Below, one piece after another: positions 29,029-38,138 of a stretch of 64,000 nucleotides of DNA. The translations under genes and the position numbers were made by a program. The notes beneath the pieces were generated by a model that saw nothing but the letters and a program-made list of their open reading frames with translations, was not told the origin of the DNA and ran no database searches. Position 1 is the stretch's first letter; each line of letters begins with the position of its first letter. Source of the stretch: Frigoribacterium sp. Leaf415 (GTDB lineage: Bacteria; Actinomycetota; Actinomycetes; Actinomycetales; Microbacteriaceae); contig NZ_LMQR01000001.1 in the NCBI RefSeq assembly GCF_001424645.1, positions 1,295,301-1,359,300 of the forward strand, in the 5' to 3' direction.

Positions 29029-29886
29029 TCAGACGGCGCGGCTGACGCCCCGGCTGGTGATCGCCGACATGAGGGCGTCCACGGGCTCGCGGGCGGCCCC
29101 CGGGTTGGCGACGAGCACGTAGTCGACGTCACCGAGGGTGGGCAGCGAGAACCGGTCGCTGACCTTGACGAGGTCGGTGGGGATGAGCGAGAACGGGAAC
29201 ACGGCGACCCCCATGCCGGCGCGCACGGCGGCGAGGACGCCGTTGACGTCGCGTGTGTTGCAGGTGATCCGCCACGTGCGGCCGGCGCGCTCGAGGGCGT
29301 CGATGGCCATCTGCCGGCTGAGGCTGGGCGCCTGGTAGGCGATGAGCGGCACGGGCTGGCCGGGCTCGACGACGAGCTTCTCCTGGCCGATCCAGACCAT
29401 GGCGTCGCCGGCGACGCGCGTGCCCTCGTCGGACTCGCCCGCCGTCTGCTTGACGAAGATCAGGTCGAGGTGGCCGGCGGCCAGTCGGCGGCGCAGGGGC
29501 GCGGACTGGTTGACGGTGAGCTCGAGGTTGATCTGGGGGTAGAGCTGGCGGAAGTGGCGCAGGATGCGGGGCAGCTGGGTGATGGCGAGGTCGTCGGCCG
29601 CACCGAAGCGCAGACGGCCCCGCATGGCCGAGCCGCTGAAGTAGCTCTCGGCGGCGGCGTGCGCGGCGAGGATGGTCCGCGCGAAGCCGGCCATGGCGTC
29701 GCCGTTGTCGGTCAGGCGCACGTCCCGGGTGTCGCGGGCGACGAGCGTCCGGCCTGCAGCCTTCTCGAGCCGCCCGACCTGCTGGCTGACCGTCGGCTGA
29801 CTGATGCCGAGGCGCTGCGCGGCCCGGGTGAAGCTCTGGGTCTCGGCCACGACGAGGAACGTCGCGAGCAGCGTGGGGTCGTACAC
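29029..29886 (-). CDS. LysR-family transcriptional regulator
   Basis: 285 residues from GTG 29886. The N-terminal HTH (LATFLVVAETQSFTRAAQ, then LGISQPTVSQQVGRLE) and a substrate-binding domain follow normal LysR length. It is divergent from the MFS gene, the usual arrangement for a regulator and its target. AGGAGG of an exact dispersed-element copy (29886-29896) is its ribosome binding site, only four bases before GTG. The 142-base divergent gap holds AATGTGATTGATCAT, a possible T-N11-A type site. Confidence 0.92.
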   Translation of the reverse strand: MYDPTLLATFLVVAETQSFTRAAQRLGISQPTVSQQVGRLEKAAGRTLVARDTRDVRLTDNGDAMAGFARTILAAHAAAESYFSGSAMRGRLRFGAADDLAITQLPRILRHFRQLYPQINLELTVNQSAPLRRRLAAGHLDLIFVKQTAGESDEGTRVAGDAMVWIGQEKLVVEPGQPVPLIAYQAPSLSRQMAIDALERAGRTWRITCNTRDVNGVLAAVRAGMGVAVFPFSLIPTDLVKVSDRFSLPTLGDVDYVLVANPGAAREPVDALMSAITSRGVSRAV

Positions 29887-30028
29887 CGCGCCTCCTTCGT
29901 CCTGCCGACTCGAGACCCCGTCATTCACGAAGCCAATGTGATTGATCATCCCCCACCGGGGTCCGAATGACCAGGCCGGCCCTACCGTTGATGCAGACCG
30001 TGAACCGAACCACCAGCGCAGGAACGTG

Positions 30029-31351
30029 ATGTCCGCCCCGCCCCGCCCCGACTTCCCCCCGACCGCCCCCCTTCCGATCAGTACCGCCCGCCCGCCGTGG
30101 CGACACACCTTCATCGCCCTGAGCGTGCCGAACTTCCGCCTCTGGACGGCCGGCAACGTCGTGGCGATGACCGCCGGGTGGATGCAGCGCATCGCCCAGG
30201 ACTGGCTCGTCCTCGAGCTGACCGGCAGCGCCACGGCCGTCGGCATCACCGTGGCGATGCAGTTCGCCCCGATGCTCTTCTTCGGCCTGCTCGGCGGGGT
30301 GATCGTCGACCGCTTCTCGAAGCGTGCCCTCATGCTCGTGACCCAGAGCGTCTTCGCCGTGCTCAGCCTGGGGCTCGCCGCCCTGACCCTCGCCGGCGTG
30401 GTCGAGGCCTTGCACGTCTTCGCCATCGCCTTCGCCACGGGCCTGGTGACCGTCGTCGACAACCCGGCCCGCCAGGTGATCGTCACCGAACTCGTCGGCC
30501 ACACCCACCTCCGCAACGCGATCAGCGTGAACTCGAGCGTGTTCCAGCTCGGGGGCATGGTCGGCCCCGCGATCGCCGGCGTGCTGCTGCTGGCGGTCGG
30601 CGCGGGCTGGGCGTTCGTCGTCAACGGCGTCGCCTGCCTCGTGGTCGTCGTGATGCTGACCATGCTGCGGACGGCGCAGATGACGCGCGTCACCTCGTCC
30701 GCCCGAGGACGCGGCCAGTTGCGGCAGGGCCTCGCCTACGCCCGCTCGAAGCCGACGATCGTCGTGCCCGTGCTGCTCGTCGGCGTCTACGCCGTCTTCG
30801 GCCTCACGATGCCCGTGCTGCTGGCGTCGTTCGCGGCGGACGTCTACGACGTCGGGCCGGGTGGCTACGGCCTGTTCAACTCGATGATCGCCGTCGGGGC
30901 GTTGACCGGCGCCCTGCTGTCGACGCGGCGCGCGACCATCCGGCTGCGGACCATCGTCCTCGGCGTGCTCGTCACCGGTGTGCTGCAGGCCGTGGCCGGG
31001 TCGATGCCGTCACTCGTGCCGTTCGCCGTCGTGCTCGTCGGCGTCGGGCTCGCCTCGCTGCTGTTCTTGACGGCCGCGAACCAGCTGGTGCAGATGTCGA
31101 GCAACATCGCGATCCGGGGGCGCGTCATGTCGCTGTACATCCTCGTCCTGCTCGGTGGGCAGGCGATCGGTGGACCGCTCATGGGCGTGATCGTCGAGAC
31201 GTTCGGCACGCACGTCGGCATGATCGTCTCGGGCGGCGTGCCCGCCGTCGCCGCCGCCGTGACGGCGCTGGTACTCGCCCGGCGGGGGCAGCTGACCCTG
31301 CAGGTGCGCACGCGGTGGCACGTGCCCGTCGTCACGATCGAGCATCGCTAG
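30029..31351 (+). CDS. MFS transporter, EntS-like (MFS_3)
   Basis: 440 residues from ATG 30029. Twelve membrane segments, with SVPNFRLWTAGNVVAMTAGWMQ near the start and GGVIVDRFSKR in loop 2-3, as in MFS_3 exporters such as EntS. Possible -10 TACCGT (29983-29988). Likely regulated by the divergent LysR protein. Substrate unknown; export of a small organic compound is the best guess. Confidence 0.9.
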   Translation: MSAPPRPDFPPTAPLPISTARPPWRHTFIALSVPNFRLWTAGNVVAMTAGWMQRIAQDWLVLELTGSATAVGITVAMQFAPMLFFGLLGGVIVDRFSKRALMLVTQSVFAVLSLGLAALTLAGVVEALHVFAIAFATGLVTVVDNPARQVIVTELVGHTHLRNAISVNSSVFQLGGMVGPAIAGVLLLAVGAGWAFVVNGVACLVVVVMLTMLRTAQMTRVTSSARGRGQLRQGLAYARSKPTIVVPVLLVGVYAVFGLTMPVLLASFAADVYDVGPGGYGLFNSMIAVGALTGALLSTRRATIRLRTIVLGVLVTGVLQAVAGSMPSLVPFAVVLVGVGLASLLFLTAANQLVQMSSNIAIRGRVMSLYILVLLGGQAIGGPLMGVIVETFGTHVGMIVSGGVPAVAAAVTALVLARRGQLTLQVRTRWHVPVVTIEHR

Positions 31352-31466
31352 GCACGGCCGACGCGCCCGATCGCCGAAGCGGGCGTGTTCGTCGGTCCTG
31401 GTCGTGCGCGAGCGCCCGTCCGGCACGGACTCGCCCGGGTTCGGCGGGCGTCAGGCCGTCGAACCG

Positions 31467-32084
31467 TCAGACAGTCAGGCCGCGGGTGAGGGCGGCGACG
31501 ACGTCGCCCATGAGTTCGCCGGCCGCCTGCTCGCCCGTGGCCGGCCAGTCGAAGGCGACGCCGAGGGTGATGCAGATGAGCACGCGGGCCAACGTCCGCG
31601 GCTCGAGCCCGGTCACCTGCACGGCCTGCCCCTGGAAGACCTCCTCGACGAGGCCGTGCAGGGCGTCGAGCACCTCGCGGCGCTGGCGGACGAAGTCGGC
31701 CATGACCTCGGGGTGGGAGAGGGCGTGGGCCCGGAACTCGCTCATCAGCGCGAAGTCCTCGACCTGTCCGGGGCCGTAGGGCGCGAACGCCGTGCCGATC
31801 TTCTCCGGCAACTGGTCGAGCGAGGTGCCCGGGAAGAACATGCCCTGCAGGGCGCCGAGCGCACCGTCGGTCTCGCGACGCATGAGACTGCGGACGAGAT
31901 CGTCCTTCGAGGAGAAGTTCGAGTAGACCGCGCCCTTGCTGAACCCGGCGGCCCGCGCGACGTCGTCGAGGGTGGTCGCGTGGACCCCGCGTCGCGAGAA
32001 CAGATCGGCCGCCGCGTCGAGCAGTCGCTGCTTGACCTCGGCTCGTGGGATGCGGGGAACGGGAGCCCCGTCGTTGGTGGCCAT
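31467..32084 (-). CDS. TetR-family transcriptional regulator
   Basis: 205 residues from ATG 32084. HTH: KQRLLDAAADLFSRRGVHAT followed by TLDDVARAAGFSKGAVYSNF. TAGGGT (32091-32096, minus strand) lies six bases before the ATG, so the mRNA is probably leaderless. The gap upstream contains ATACC-GAAG-GGTAT (32149-32162), a small dyad that could be its operator. The target is not obvious because no divergent gene starts within 250 bases. Confidence 0.9.
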   Translation of the reverse strand: MATNDGAPVPRIPRAEVKQRLLDAAADLFSRRGVHATTLDDVARAAGFSKGAVYSNFSSKDDLVRSLMRRETDGALGALQGMFFPGTSLDQLPEKIGTAFAPYGPGQVEDFALMSEFRAHALSHPEVMADFVRQRREVLDALHGLVEEVFQGQAVQVTGLEPRTLARVLICITLGVAFDWPATGEQAAGELMGDVVAALTRGLTV

Positions 32085-32340
32085 GCAGCGACCCTAACGG
32101 GTGCGGGTGATCCTCAGAAGTCACCCGCGCCACCCCCGGAGAAGTCGCATACCGAAGGGTATCGAGGCGCTACCATCGTGATCGCCTGGTGAACCCGAAG
32201 CATCAGGAGACCGCGCGGGTGCGCGACCGTCCGACCCTCACCACGTCGCCAGGTCGGGCGCGCACCCCGCACCTCGCTCGCCGACAGGGGCCGTCCCCAG
32301 GGGCTCGACCCGCGCCTCCTGATGCCGTCCGCGACCCGCC
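32085..32340. other. 256-base gap with no convincing gene
   Basis: Holds the tetR promoter (32091-32096), a dyad at 32149-32162, and an exact forward copy of the dispersed element at 32310-32320. Open frames through it continue antisense into the next gene and look fortuitous. Confidence 0.6.
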
Positions 32341-32742
32341 TCAGATCGCGGTGCGTCGCGCCGACCCGCCGAAGCCGATCGAGACGTCCAGGCGCCACGC
32401 CTTCGGTTCGCCCGAGACGTGGGTCGTTCCCACGAAGCGCAGCCGGTCGCCGGCGCCGAGGCTCAGCACCCCGTGCACGTCGAGGTTCTCGCCGAGCCGG
32501 AAGACGATCTCGTGCTCGTCGAGCAGCTCGTCGTCGACCGTGGCGCCGAAGGTGGCGCCGTCGAACTTCACGGGCACGTCACGGAACACCAGCGACGGCG
32601 GCTCGTCGGACCAGTCCGCCACCTCGGGCACCCGCCCCGCGACGATGCGGGCGTCCACGACGCCGTCGTCTCCGAGCGTGACCGAGGAGGCGCGCAGGTC
32701 GATGCCGAGCTCGTCACCGTCGATGCGAAAGCGGTTCTCCAC
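32341..32742 (-). CDS. Unknown small protein
   Basis: 133 residues from GTG 32742. Not recognised. Predominantly beta-rich, acidic, with no membrane segment: LVFRDVPVKFDGATFGATVDD and LSLGAGDRLRFVGTTHVSG look like strands of a sandwich fold. A good leaderless promoter (TAGCGT, 32749-32754, six bases before GTG) supports that it is real. It is divergent from the LLM oxidoreductase. Confidence 0.6.
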   Translation of the reverse strand: MENRFRIDGDELGIDLRASSVTLGDDGVVDARIVAGRVPEVADWSDEPPSLVFRDVPVKFDGATFGATVDDELLDEHEIVFRLGENLDVHGVLSLGAGDRLRFVGTTHVSGEPKAWRLDVSIGFGGSARRTAI

Positions 32743-32808
32743 GGCCCCACGCTACCCAGCACGGGCGTCGGGCGGAATGGCCGGACCGGGTCCGGGGTTC
32801 GCCCGGTC

Positions 32809-33852
32809 ATGAAGAAGCGCATCGGGTTCCTGTCGTTCGGCCACTACCAGGACGTGCGCGGCTCGGCGACGCCGACCGCCCGGGAGGCGCTGGTCCAGTC
32901 GATCGAGCTGGCCGAGGCCGCGGAGGAGATCGGCATCGACGTGGCCGCCGTGCGCGTCCACCACTTCGTGCGCCAGGCCGCCAACCCGTTCCCGCTGCTC
33001 GCGGCGATGGCCGCGCGCACGAGCCGCATCGAACTCGGCACCGGAGTCATCGACATGCGTTACGAGAACCCGCTCTCGATGGCGGAGCAGGCCGCGGCCG
33101 CCGACCTGATCAGCGCCGGCCGACTGCAGCTCGGCGTGAGCCGCGGCTCACCCGAGCCCTCCCTGCGGGGCTGGGAGGCGTTCGGCCACGTCCCCCTCGA
33201 CGGTGAGAGCGACGCCGACCTCGCCCGCCGGCACACCAAGCTGTTCCGTGCGGCGATCGACGGCGCCGACGTCGCCGAGTCCGACCCGAAGATGACCGGC
33301 TGGTCGCACGGCCTCTCGGTCGAGCCCCACTCCCCCGGCCTCGGCGAGCGCATCTGGTGGGGTTCGGGCAGCCGCTCGACGGCCGTCTGGACCGGCGAGC
33401 AGGGCATGAACCTGATGAGCAGCACCCTGTTGACCGAGGACACCGGGGTGCCGTTCGACGAACTGCAGGCCGAGCAGATCTCGCTCTACCGCGAGGCCTA
33501 CCGCGCCGCCGGTCACACGCGTGAGCCGCGGGTGTCGGTCAGCCGCAGCGTGATCCCGATCACGACCGACGAGGACCGTCGGTACTTCGGCGTCCGCGCC
33601 CAGGCCGACTCGCAGGACCAGGTCGGGCTGCTGGACGGCGTCCAGTCGCGGTTCGGCAAGAGCTACGTGGGCGAGCCCGACGTCATCGCCGAGCAGTTGG
33701 CGGCCGACGCCGCGGTGCGGGCCGCCGACACGATCCTGCTGACCGTGCCGAACCAGCTCGGGGTCGCCTACAACGCCCGCCTGCTGCAGACGGTGGCCGA
33801 CCACGTCGCCCCGGCGTTCGGCTGGGAGCCGAACCTGGCCCGCGCGAGCTGA
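32809..33852 (+). CDS. LLM-class flavin-dependent oxidoreductase
   Basis: 347 residues from ATG 32809. Luciferase-like barrel: IGFLSFGHYQDVRGS, ELAEAAEEIGIDVAAVRVHH, TSRIELGTGVIDMRYENPLSMAEQAA and a C-terminal GKSYVGEPDVIAEQLAAD. It uses FMNH2 (or F420) to oxidise an unknown substrate. Two copies of the dispersed element follow immediately after the stop. Confidence 0.9.
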   Translation: MKKRIGFLSFGHYQDVRGSATPTAREALVQSIELAEAAEEIGIDVAAVRVHHFVRQAANPFPLLAAMAARTSRIELGTGVIDMRYENPLSMAEQAAAADLISAGRLQLGVSRGSPEPSLRGWEAFGHVPLDGESDADLARRHTKLFRAAIDGADVAESDPKMTGWSHGLSVEPHSPGLGERIWWGSGSRSTAVWTGEQGMNLMSSTLLTEDTGVPFDELQAEQISLYREAYRAAGHTREPRVSVSRSVIPITTDEDRRYFGVRAQADSQDQVGLLDGVQSRFGKSYVGEPDVIAEQLAADAAVRAADTILLTVPNQLGVAYNARLLQTVADHVAPAFGWEPNLARAS

Positions 33853-33853
33853 G

Positions 33854-33878
33854 CCGCGCCTCCTGCACCGCGCCTCCT
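33854..33878 (+). repeat. Two 11-bp dispersed elements in tandem (forward)
   Basis: Exact copies at 33854-33864 and 33868-33878, separated by GCA, starting two bases after a stop codon and ending before the -10 of the next gene. It is the only tandem pair in the window. Other exact copies: forward at 275, 738, 12995, 15847, 22483, 29886, 32310, 34626, 37202, 43730, 45526, 50961, 53684, 56587, 62809; reverse at 25562, 28544, 37554, 40763, 46431, 49119, 55072, 56172, 59204. Confidence 0.85.
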
Positions 33879-33912
33879 CGGCTGGCGTCACGGGCTGCGG
33901 TAGACAAGGGGC

Positions 33913-34875
33913 ATGTTCACCGACCTGCCCGAGCCCGCCCTGCGGGAGTACCGCAGCACCCAGACCGACCCGGACGACTTCGACGAGTTCTGGGCCACGA
34001 CGCTCGCCGAGACCCGGGCGCACCCGCTCGACCTGAGGGTCGAACGGGTCGACACGGGGCTGACGACGGTCGACGTGTACGACGTGACCTTCGCCGGGTG
34101 GGCGGGTCAGCCCGTGCGGGCCTGGCTGCGCGTGCCGGCCGCGGCGAAGGGACCGCTGCCGGCGGTCGTCCAGTTCGTCGGCTACGGCGGCGGGCGCGGT
34201 GCCGCCGTCGAGAACCTGTTCTGGTCGTCCGCCGGGTTCGCCCACCTGCAGATGGACACCCGGGGTCAGGGCTCGGGGTGGAGTCTCGGCGCCACCCCCG
34301 ACCCCGACGGTTCAGGCCCGGCCCACCCCGGCGTCATGACGCGGGGCGTGGACTCGCGTGAGACGTACTACTACCGGCGGGTGTTCACGGACGCCGTCCG
34401 GGCAGTCGAGGCCGCCCGCGAGCTCGACGTCGTCGACGCCTCCCGGGTGTCCGTCGTCGGCGGCAGCCAGGGCGGCGGCATCGCCCTCGCCGTCGCGGGA
34501 CTCGTCCCCGACCTCGCCGCCGTCGCGGCGTACGTCCCGTTCCTTTGCGACTTCCGGCGGGCGACCGTCATCACCGACGCCGACCCGTACAAGGAGATCG
34601 GACGCTACCTGGCGGTCCATCGACACCGCGCCTCCTCGGTGCACGACGTGCTCGCCTACTTCGACGGCGTCAACTTCGCCAAGCGGGCGGCGGCCCCGGC
34701 TACGTTCACGACCGCGTTGATGGACCCGACCTGCCCGCCGTCGACCGTGTTCGGCGCGTTCCACGCGTACGCCGGGGCGGCCGACATCACGGTCTGGCCG
34801 TACAACGGGCACGAGGGCGGCGGGTTCGAGGACGACCTGCTCGCGCTCGCCCTCTTCCGCGGCGCCGGGGCCTGA
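33913..34875 (+). CDS. CE7-type acetyl esterase (acetylxylan / cephalosporin-C deacetylase)
   Basis: 320 residues. CE7 signatures: QFVGYGGGRG oxyanion region, MDTRGQGSG, nucleophile Ser185 in GGSQGG, Asp271 (ALMDPTCPP) and His300 (NGHEGG) completing the triad. It removes acetyl groups from xylo-oligosaccharides or similar esters; no signal peptide, so it is cytosolic. TAGACA (33901-33906) is six bases before the ATG, indicating a leaderless mRNA. A dispersed element is read in frame as Arg-Ala-Ser at 34626. Confidence 0.9.
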   Translation: MFTDLPEPALREYRSTQTDPDDFDEFWATTLAETRAHPLDLRVERVDTGLTTVDVYDVTFAGWAGQPVRAWLRVPAAAKGPLPAVVQFVGYGGGRGAAVENLFWSSAGFAHLQMDTRGQGSGWSLGATPDPDGSGPAHPGVMTRGVDSRETYYYRRVFTDAVRAVEAARELDVVDASRVSVVGGSQGGGIALAVAGLVPDLAAVAAYVPFLCDFRRATVITDADPYKEIGRYLAVHRHRASSVHDVLAYFDGVNFAKRAAAPATFTTALMDPTCPPSTVFGAFHAYAGAADITVWPYNGHEGGGFEDDLLALALFRGAGA

Positions 34876-34893
34876 GCCCGGGGCCGCGCACCC

Positions 34894-34955
34894 GCCGAGA
34901 TGTCACGACCGGCCGCTCATCTCCGAAGGTGAGCGGCCGGTCGTCACATCTCGGC
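34894..34955. repeat. Palindrome family, copy B
   Basis: 62 bp: GCCGAGATGTCACGAC on the left pairs with GTCGTCACATCTCGGC on the right with one mismatch. The inner stem CGGCCGCTCA/TGAGCGGCCG differs from copy A at the two variable positions on both sides, so pairing is kept. It lies 18 bases after the esterase stop and 46 before the next gene. Confidence 0.85.
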
Positions 34956-35001
34956 ACGAACGGCAGGAACACTCCGGGGCCGGGTCTGGTTGGCTCCGGA
35001 C

Positions 35002-36033
35002 ATGAAGTCGATCGTGTACTCCGAGACCGGACCCGCTCCCACCGTGCTGCAGCTCGTCGACCGAGACCTGCCCGAACCCGCCGCCGGCGAGGTGCGGGTG
35101 CGCGTCGTGTTCTCGGGCGTCAACCCCACCGACTGGAAGTCCCGCGCGGGCGGCGGCCCCGGCGAGTCCCTGCCGTTCCCCGAGGTCACGCCGAACCAGG
35201 ACGGCTCGGGCGTCGTCGACGCCGTCGGCGAGGGTGTCACCGGCCTGTCGGTCGGCGACCGCGTCTGGACCTACCTCTCGGCCCACCAACGCCCCACCGG
35301 CACCGCGCAGGAGTTCACCGTGCTGCCCGCCTCGCGCGTCGTCCCGCTGCCCGAGGGCGTCGGCCTCGACGTCGGCGCGAGCCTCGGCGTCCCCGCCATG
35401 ACCGCCCACCGCGCACTCACCGTGTGGGAGGACGGCCCGAGCCGCCTGACCCCCGGCAGCCTCGACGGCGCCGTCGTCCTCGTCGCCGGAGGCGCGGGTG
35501 CGGTCGGCCACGCCGCCATCCAGCTCGCCCGTTGGGCCGGGGCCACCGTCGTCACGACGATCAGCAACGACGAGAAGGCCGCCCTCGCGACGGCCGCCGG
35601 CGCGCACCACGTCGTCAACTACCGCACGGACGACGCCGCCACTCGCATCCGCGAGATCGCCCCCGACGGCGTCGACGTCGTCGTGGAGGTCGCGATCTCG
35701 CAGAACGCGGACCTGCTGTCCGAGGTCGTCGCGCACCGCGCCTCCGTGGCCATCTACGCCGACAACGGCGGCGACACGACGACCATCCCGATCCGCGCGA
35801 ACATGATCACCAACACCCGGTTCCAATTCGTCCTGCTCTACACCGTGGGCGAGGAGGCGCTGCAGGCGGCCGTCGAGGACGTCACCGCAGCCCTGCGCGA
35901 CGGCGTCCTGCCGGTCGGCGAGGCCGCCGGCCTGCCGCTGCACACCTTCCCGCTCGCCGAGACGGCCGCCGCCCACGAGGCCGTCGAGGGCGACGTGGTC
36001 GGCAAGGTGCTGATCGAGGTCTCCACCGAGTAG
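35002..36033 (+). CDS. Quinone-reductase-type MDR dehydrogenase
   Basis: 343 residues from ATG 35002. MDR fold with GroES-like N-terminus (GVNPTDWKSRAGG, DGSGVVDAVGEGV) and Rossmann motif VLVAGGAGAVGHAAIQLAR. Zinc ligands are absent, as in NADPH:quinone oxidoreductases. TTGGCT (34990-34995) lies six bases before the ATG, which fits a leaderless start better than the in-frame ATG 12 bases upstream. Confidence 0.9.
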   Translation: MKSIVYSETGPAPTVLQLVDRDLPEPAAGEVRVRVVFSGVNPTDWKSRAGGGPGESLPFPEVTPNQDGSGVVDAVGEGVTGLSVGDRVWTYLSAHQRPTGTAQEFTVLPASRVVPLPEGVGLDVGASLGVPAMTAHRALTVWEDGPSRLTPGSLDGAVVLVAGGAGAVGHAAIQLARWAGATVVTTISNDEKAALATAAGAHHVVNYRTDDAATRIREIAPDGVDVVVEVAISQNADLLSEVVAHRASVAIYADNGGDTTTIPIRANMITNTRFQFVLLYTVGEEALQAAVEDVTAALRDGVLPVGEAAGLPLHTFPLAETAAAHEAVEGDVVGKVLIEVSTE

Positions 36034-36077
36034 TCGAAAGGCGCGGCGTCGAAGGGCGCGGGTGGCGCGGCGCTGGT

Positions 36078-36083
36078 TAGGCT
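36078..36083 (+). promoter_or_regulatory. -10 hexamer TAGGCT of the MBL-fold gene
   Basis: Followed by six bases and then GTG 36090. The same hexamer and spacing occur at 40172 and 45674, defining a leaderless promoter type in this genome. Confidence 0.6.
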
Positions 36084-36089
36084 CGCGGG

Positions 36090-37139
36090 GTGACCGACGC
36101 CGACCGCCGACCCGCGCCTCCCGCACCTCCCGTCCCGCTCAGCCCGGTGCAGGCCGAGGCCGTCCGTCGGGGTGTCCTGCCACCCGTCGAGGAGGTCCGG
36201 CACGGTGTCTGGTCCGTCGCGTTCGAGTTCGGCGACGGCATCGACGACCACTCGCTGGGCTACGTCGTCGAGGGCTCGGACGGCGTCCTGACCGTCATCG
36301 ACCCCGGGTGGGGTGTCGCCGCCAACCTCGACCGGCTCGAGACCGCCCTCGCCGAGGTCGACCACTCGCTCGCCGACGTCGACCTGATCGCCGTGACCCA
36401 CCTGCACGCCGACCACCTGGGCGGCGCCGAGGCGCTGCGCCGGGCCTCCGGCGCCCGGATCGCCCTGCACGCCGCCGAGCAGCGCGCACTGGGGGAGCGA
36501 ACGTCCGACGCCGCGGCCGCCGACGCCGACATCGCCCGATGGGGCGCACCCGGAGACGACCAGGAGGCGCTGGTCGCCTCCTGGGGGTCGGGTCGCCACC
36601 TGCCCGCGGTCACCGCCGACCTGCTGCTCGGCGACGGCGACGTGCTGCCGATCGCGGGACGACTGCTGCGTGCCGTGCACACCCCGGGTCACACCGCGGG
36701 CCACCTCTGCTTCGTCGAACCCGAGCAGCGACTCGTCTTCACGGGCGACCACGTCCTGCCGCGCATCAACCCCGGGATCGGCCTCGGCGGACGCACCGGG
36801 ACGAACCCGCTGACGGACTACCTCGCGTCACTCGACCGCATGGTGGCGCTCGACGTCGCCGGACCCGACGCCCTCGAGGTCTGCCCCGGGCACGAGTACC
36901 GCTTCGTCGGCCTCCGCGGGAGGGCCGAGGCTCTCATCGCCCACCGCGCCGACCGCAGCCGGGACGCCGCCGCCGCCCTGGACGCGCTCGACCGGCCGAC
37001 GGTCTGGCAGGTCGCCGAGCGCATGTCGTGGAGCGGCGGCATCGCCTCACTGCACGGCTACCGGTTGGGCTCGGCGCTCGCCCAGACCGAGTGGCACGTG
37101 CAGGACCTCGGCCGCGCAGACGAGTTGCACGGCGCCTGA
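36090..37139 (+). CDS. MBL-fold metallohydrolase
   Basis: 349 residues from GTG 36090. Metal site THLHADHLGG (about 110-119), then HTPGHTAGH, FTGDHVLP and GHEYR supply the remaining ligands. The C-terminal helical region resembles LACTB2/RNase-Z-like hydrolases with a winged-helix tail. Thioester or ribonucleotide hydrolysis is possible; substrate unknown. Probably transcribed separately from the upstream dehydrogenase. Confidence 0.88.
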   Translation: MTDADRRPAPPAPPVPLSPVQAEAVRRGVLPPVEEVRHGVWSVAFEFGDGIDDHSLGYVVEGSDGVLTVIDPGWGVAANLDRLETALAEVDHSLADVDLIAVTHLHADHLGGAEALRRASGARIALHAAEQRALGERTSDAAAADADIARWGAPGDDQEALVASWGSGRHLPAVTADLLLGDGDVLPIAGRLLRAVHTPGHTAGHLCFVEPEQRLVFTGDHVLPRINPGIGLGGRTGTNPLTDYLASLDRMVALDVAGPDALEVCPGHEYRFVGLRGRAEALIAHRADRSRDAAAALDALDRPTVWQVAERMSWSGGIASLHGYRLGSALAQTEWHVQDLGRADELHGA

Positions 37140-37201
37140 CACCTGCCCGAGGACGCTGCGAGGCGACCGGCCTATTGTCGAGCGCGGCCCCGAGGGACGC
37201 A

Positions 37202-37212
37202 CCGCGCCTCCT
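37202..37212 (+). repeat. 11-bp dispersed element, forward copy
   Basis: Exact copy within the probable 5' leader of the patatin gene (TATTGT -10 at 37173-37178). Confidence 0.75.
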
Positions 37213-37243
37213 GCCCGGACCGCCACCACGACCGAGGAGAGAC

Positions 37244-38125
37244 ATGAGCACGACCACGCCCCCCACCCGCACCCGCACCGCCCTCGTCCTGGGCGGCGGT
37301 GGCATCACCGGCATCGCGTGGGAGCTCGGCGTGCTGTCACGACTGCTCGAGGCCGGCGTGCCCGTGGACGACGCCGACCTCGTCGTCGGCACCTCGGCCG
37401 GGTCGGTCGTCGGCACGATGGTGCGGCTCGGCCGCGTCGACGAAGGATTGCGCGAGCAGTTCGAGGCCGTCACCGAGCTGCCGTCGGGCTCGATCGACCC
37501 CGACGTGTTCCAGCAGACGCTCGGCCAGGCCCTGGCCGGGGTGACCAACCAGCAGGAGGCGCGGGCCCGGATCGGCGCACTGGCGCGCGAGACGCCCGTG
37601 GTCGCGGACGAACCCGAGCTCGTCACGACGATGCGGGACCGCTTCGGAGGCGCCGCCTGGCCCGACGCGGCCCTGACCGTCTGCACCGTGGACGCCACCG
37701 ACGGCACGTTCCGCCCGCTGGACGCCGACTCGGGCGTCGACCTGTACCGCGCCGTGGCCGCGAGCTGCTCGGTGCCCGTGGTCTGGCCCACCGTCGAGGT
37801 CGACGGCCGCCCGACCATGGACGGCGGCGTCCGCTCGGGCACCAACGCCGACCTGGCCGACGACTACGACCGGGTGCTGGTGCTGTCGTGCGGACCCGAG
37901 CTCGACGTCTCGCCGCTCGGCCCGACCCTGCCGCAGGTCGTCGCCGCCCGACGCGCCGCCGGTCGGGACGTGCTGGTCGTCGAGGCCGACGCCGAATCCC
38001 TGCAGGCGTTCGGCACCGACGTGCTCGCCACGAGCACCCGGCGCCCGGCTGCCGAAGCCGGTCGTCGGCAGGCCGAGGCCGTCCTCGGCGACGTCCGCGC
38101 CTTCTGGACGGGCATCACCGCCTGA
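37244..38125 (+). CDS. Patatin-like phospholipase
   Basis: 293 residues from ATG 37244 with GGAGA upstream. Oxyanion motif GGGGITG, nucleophile elbow GTSAGS and catalytic Asp in DGGV are in the right order for patatin-type Ser-Asp dyad lipid hydrolases. No signal peptide. Expected to cleave acyl esters of membrane lipids. Confidence 0.92.
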   Translation: MSTTTPPTRTRTALVLGGGGITGIAWELGVLSRLLEAGVPVDDADLVVGTSAGSVVGTMVRLGRVDEGLREQFEAVTELPSGSIDPDVFQQTLGQALAGVTNQQEARARIGALARETPVVADEPELVTTMRDRFGGAAWPDAALTVCTVDATDGTFRPLDADSGVDLYRAVAASCSVPVVWPTVEVDGRPTMDGGVRSGTNADLADDYDRVLVLSCGPELDVSPLGPTLPQVVAARRAAGRDVLVVEADAESLQAFGTDVLATSTRRPAAEAGRRQAEAVLGDVRAFWTGITA

Positions 38126-38138
38126 CCCGCGCCGCCCG

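Noticed and set aside
29991..30029. 12-codon (or 9-codon from GTG 30000) ORF running into the MFS start as TGATG
   Set aside because: The TACCGT hexamer is two bases from the ATG and eleven from the GTG, so neither matches a leaderless start; treated as chance.
32777..32812. 11-codon ORF overlapping the LLM oxidoreductase ATG
   Set aside because: Same overlap geometry but no promoter at the right distance; likely fortuitous.
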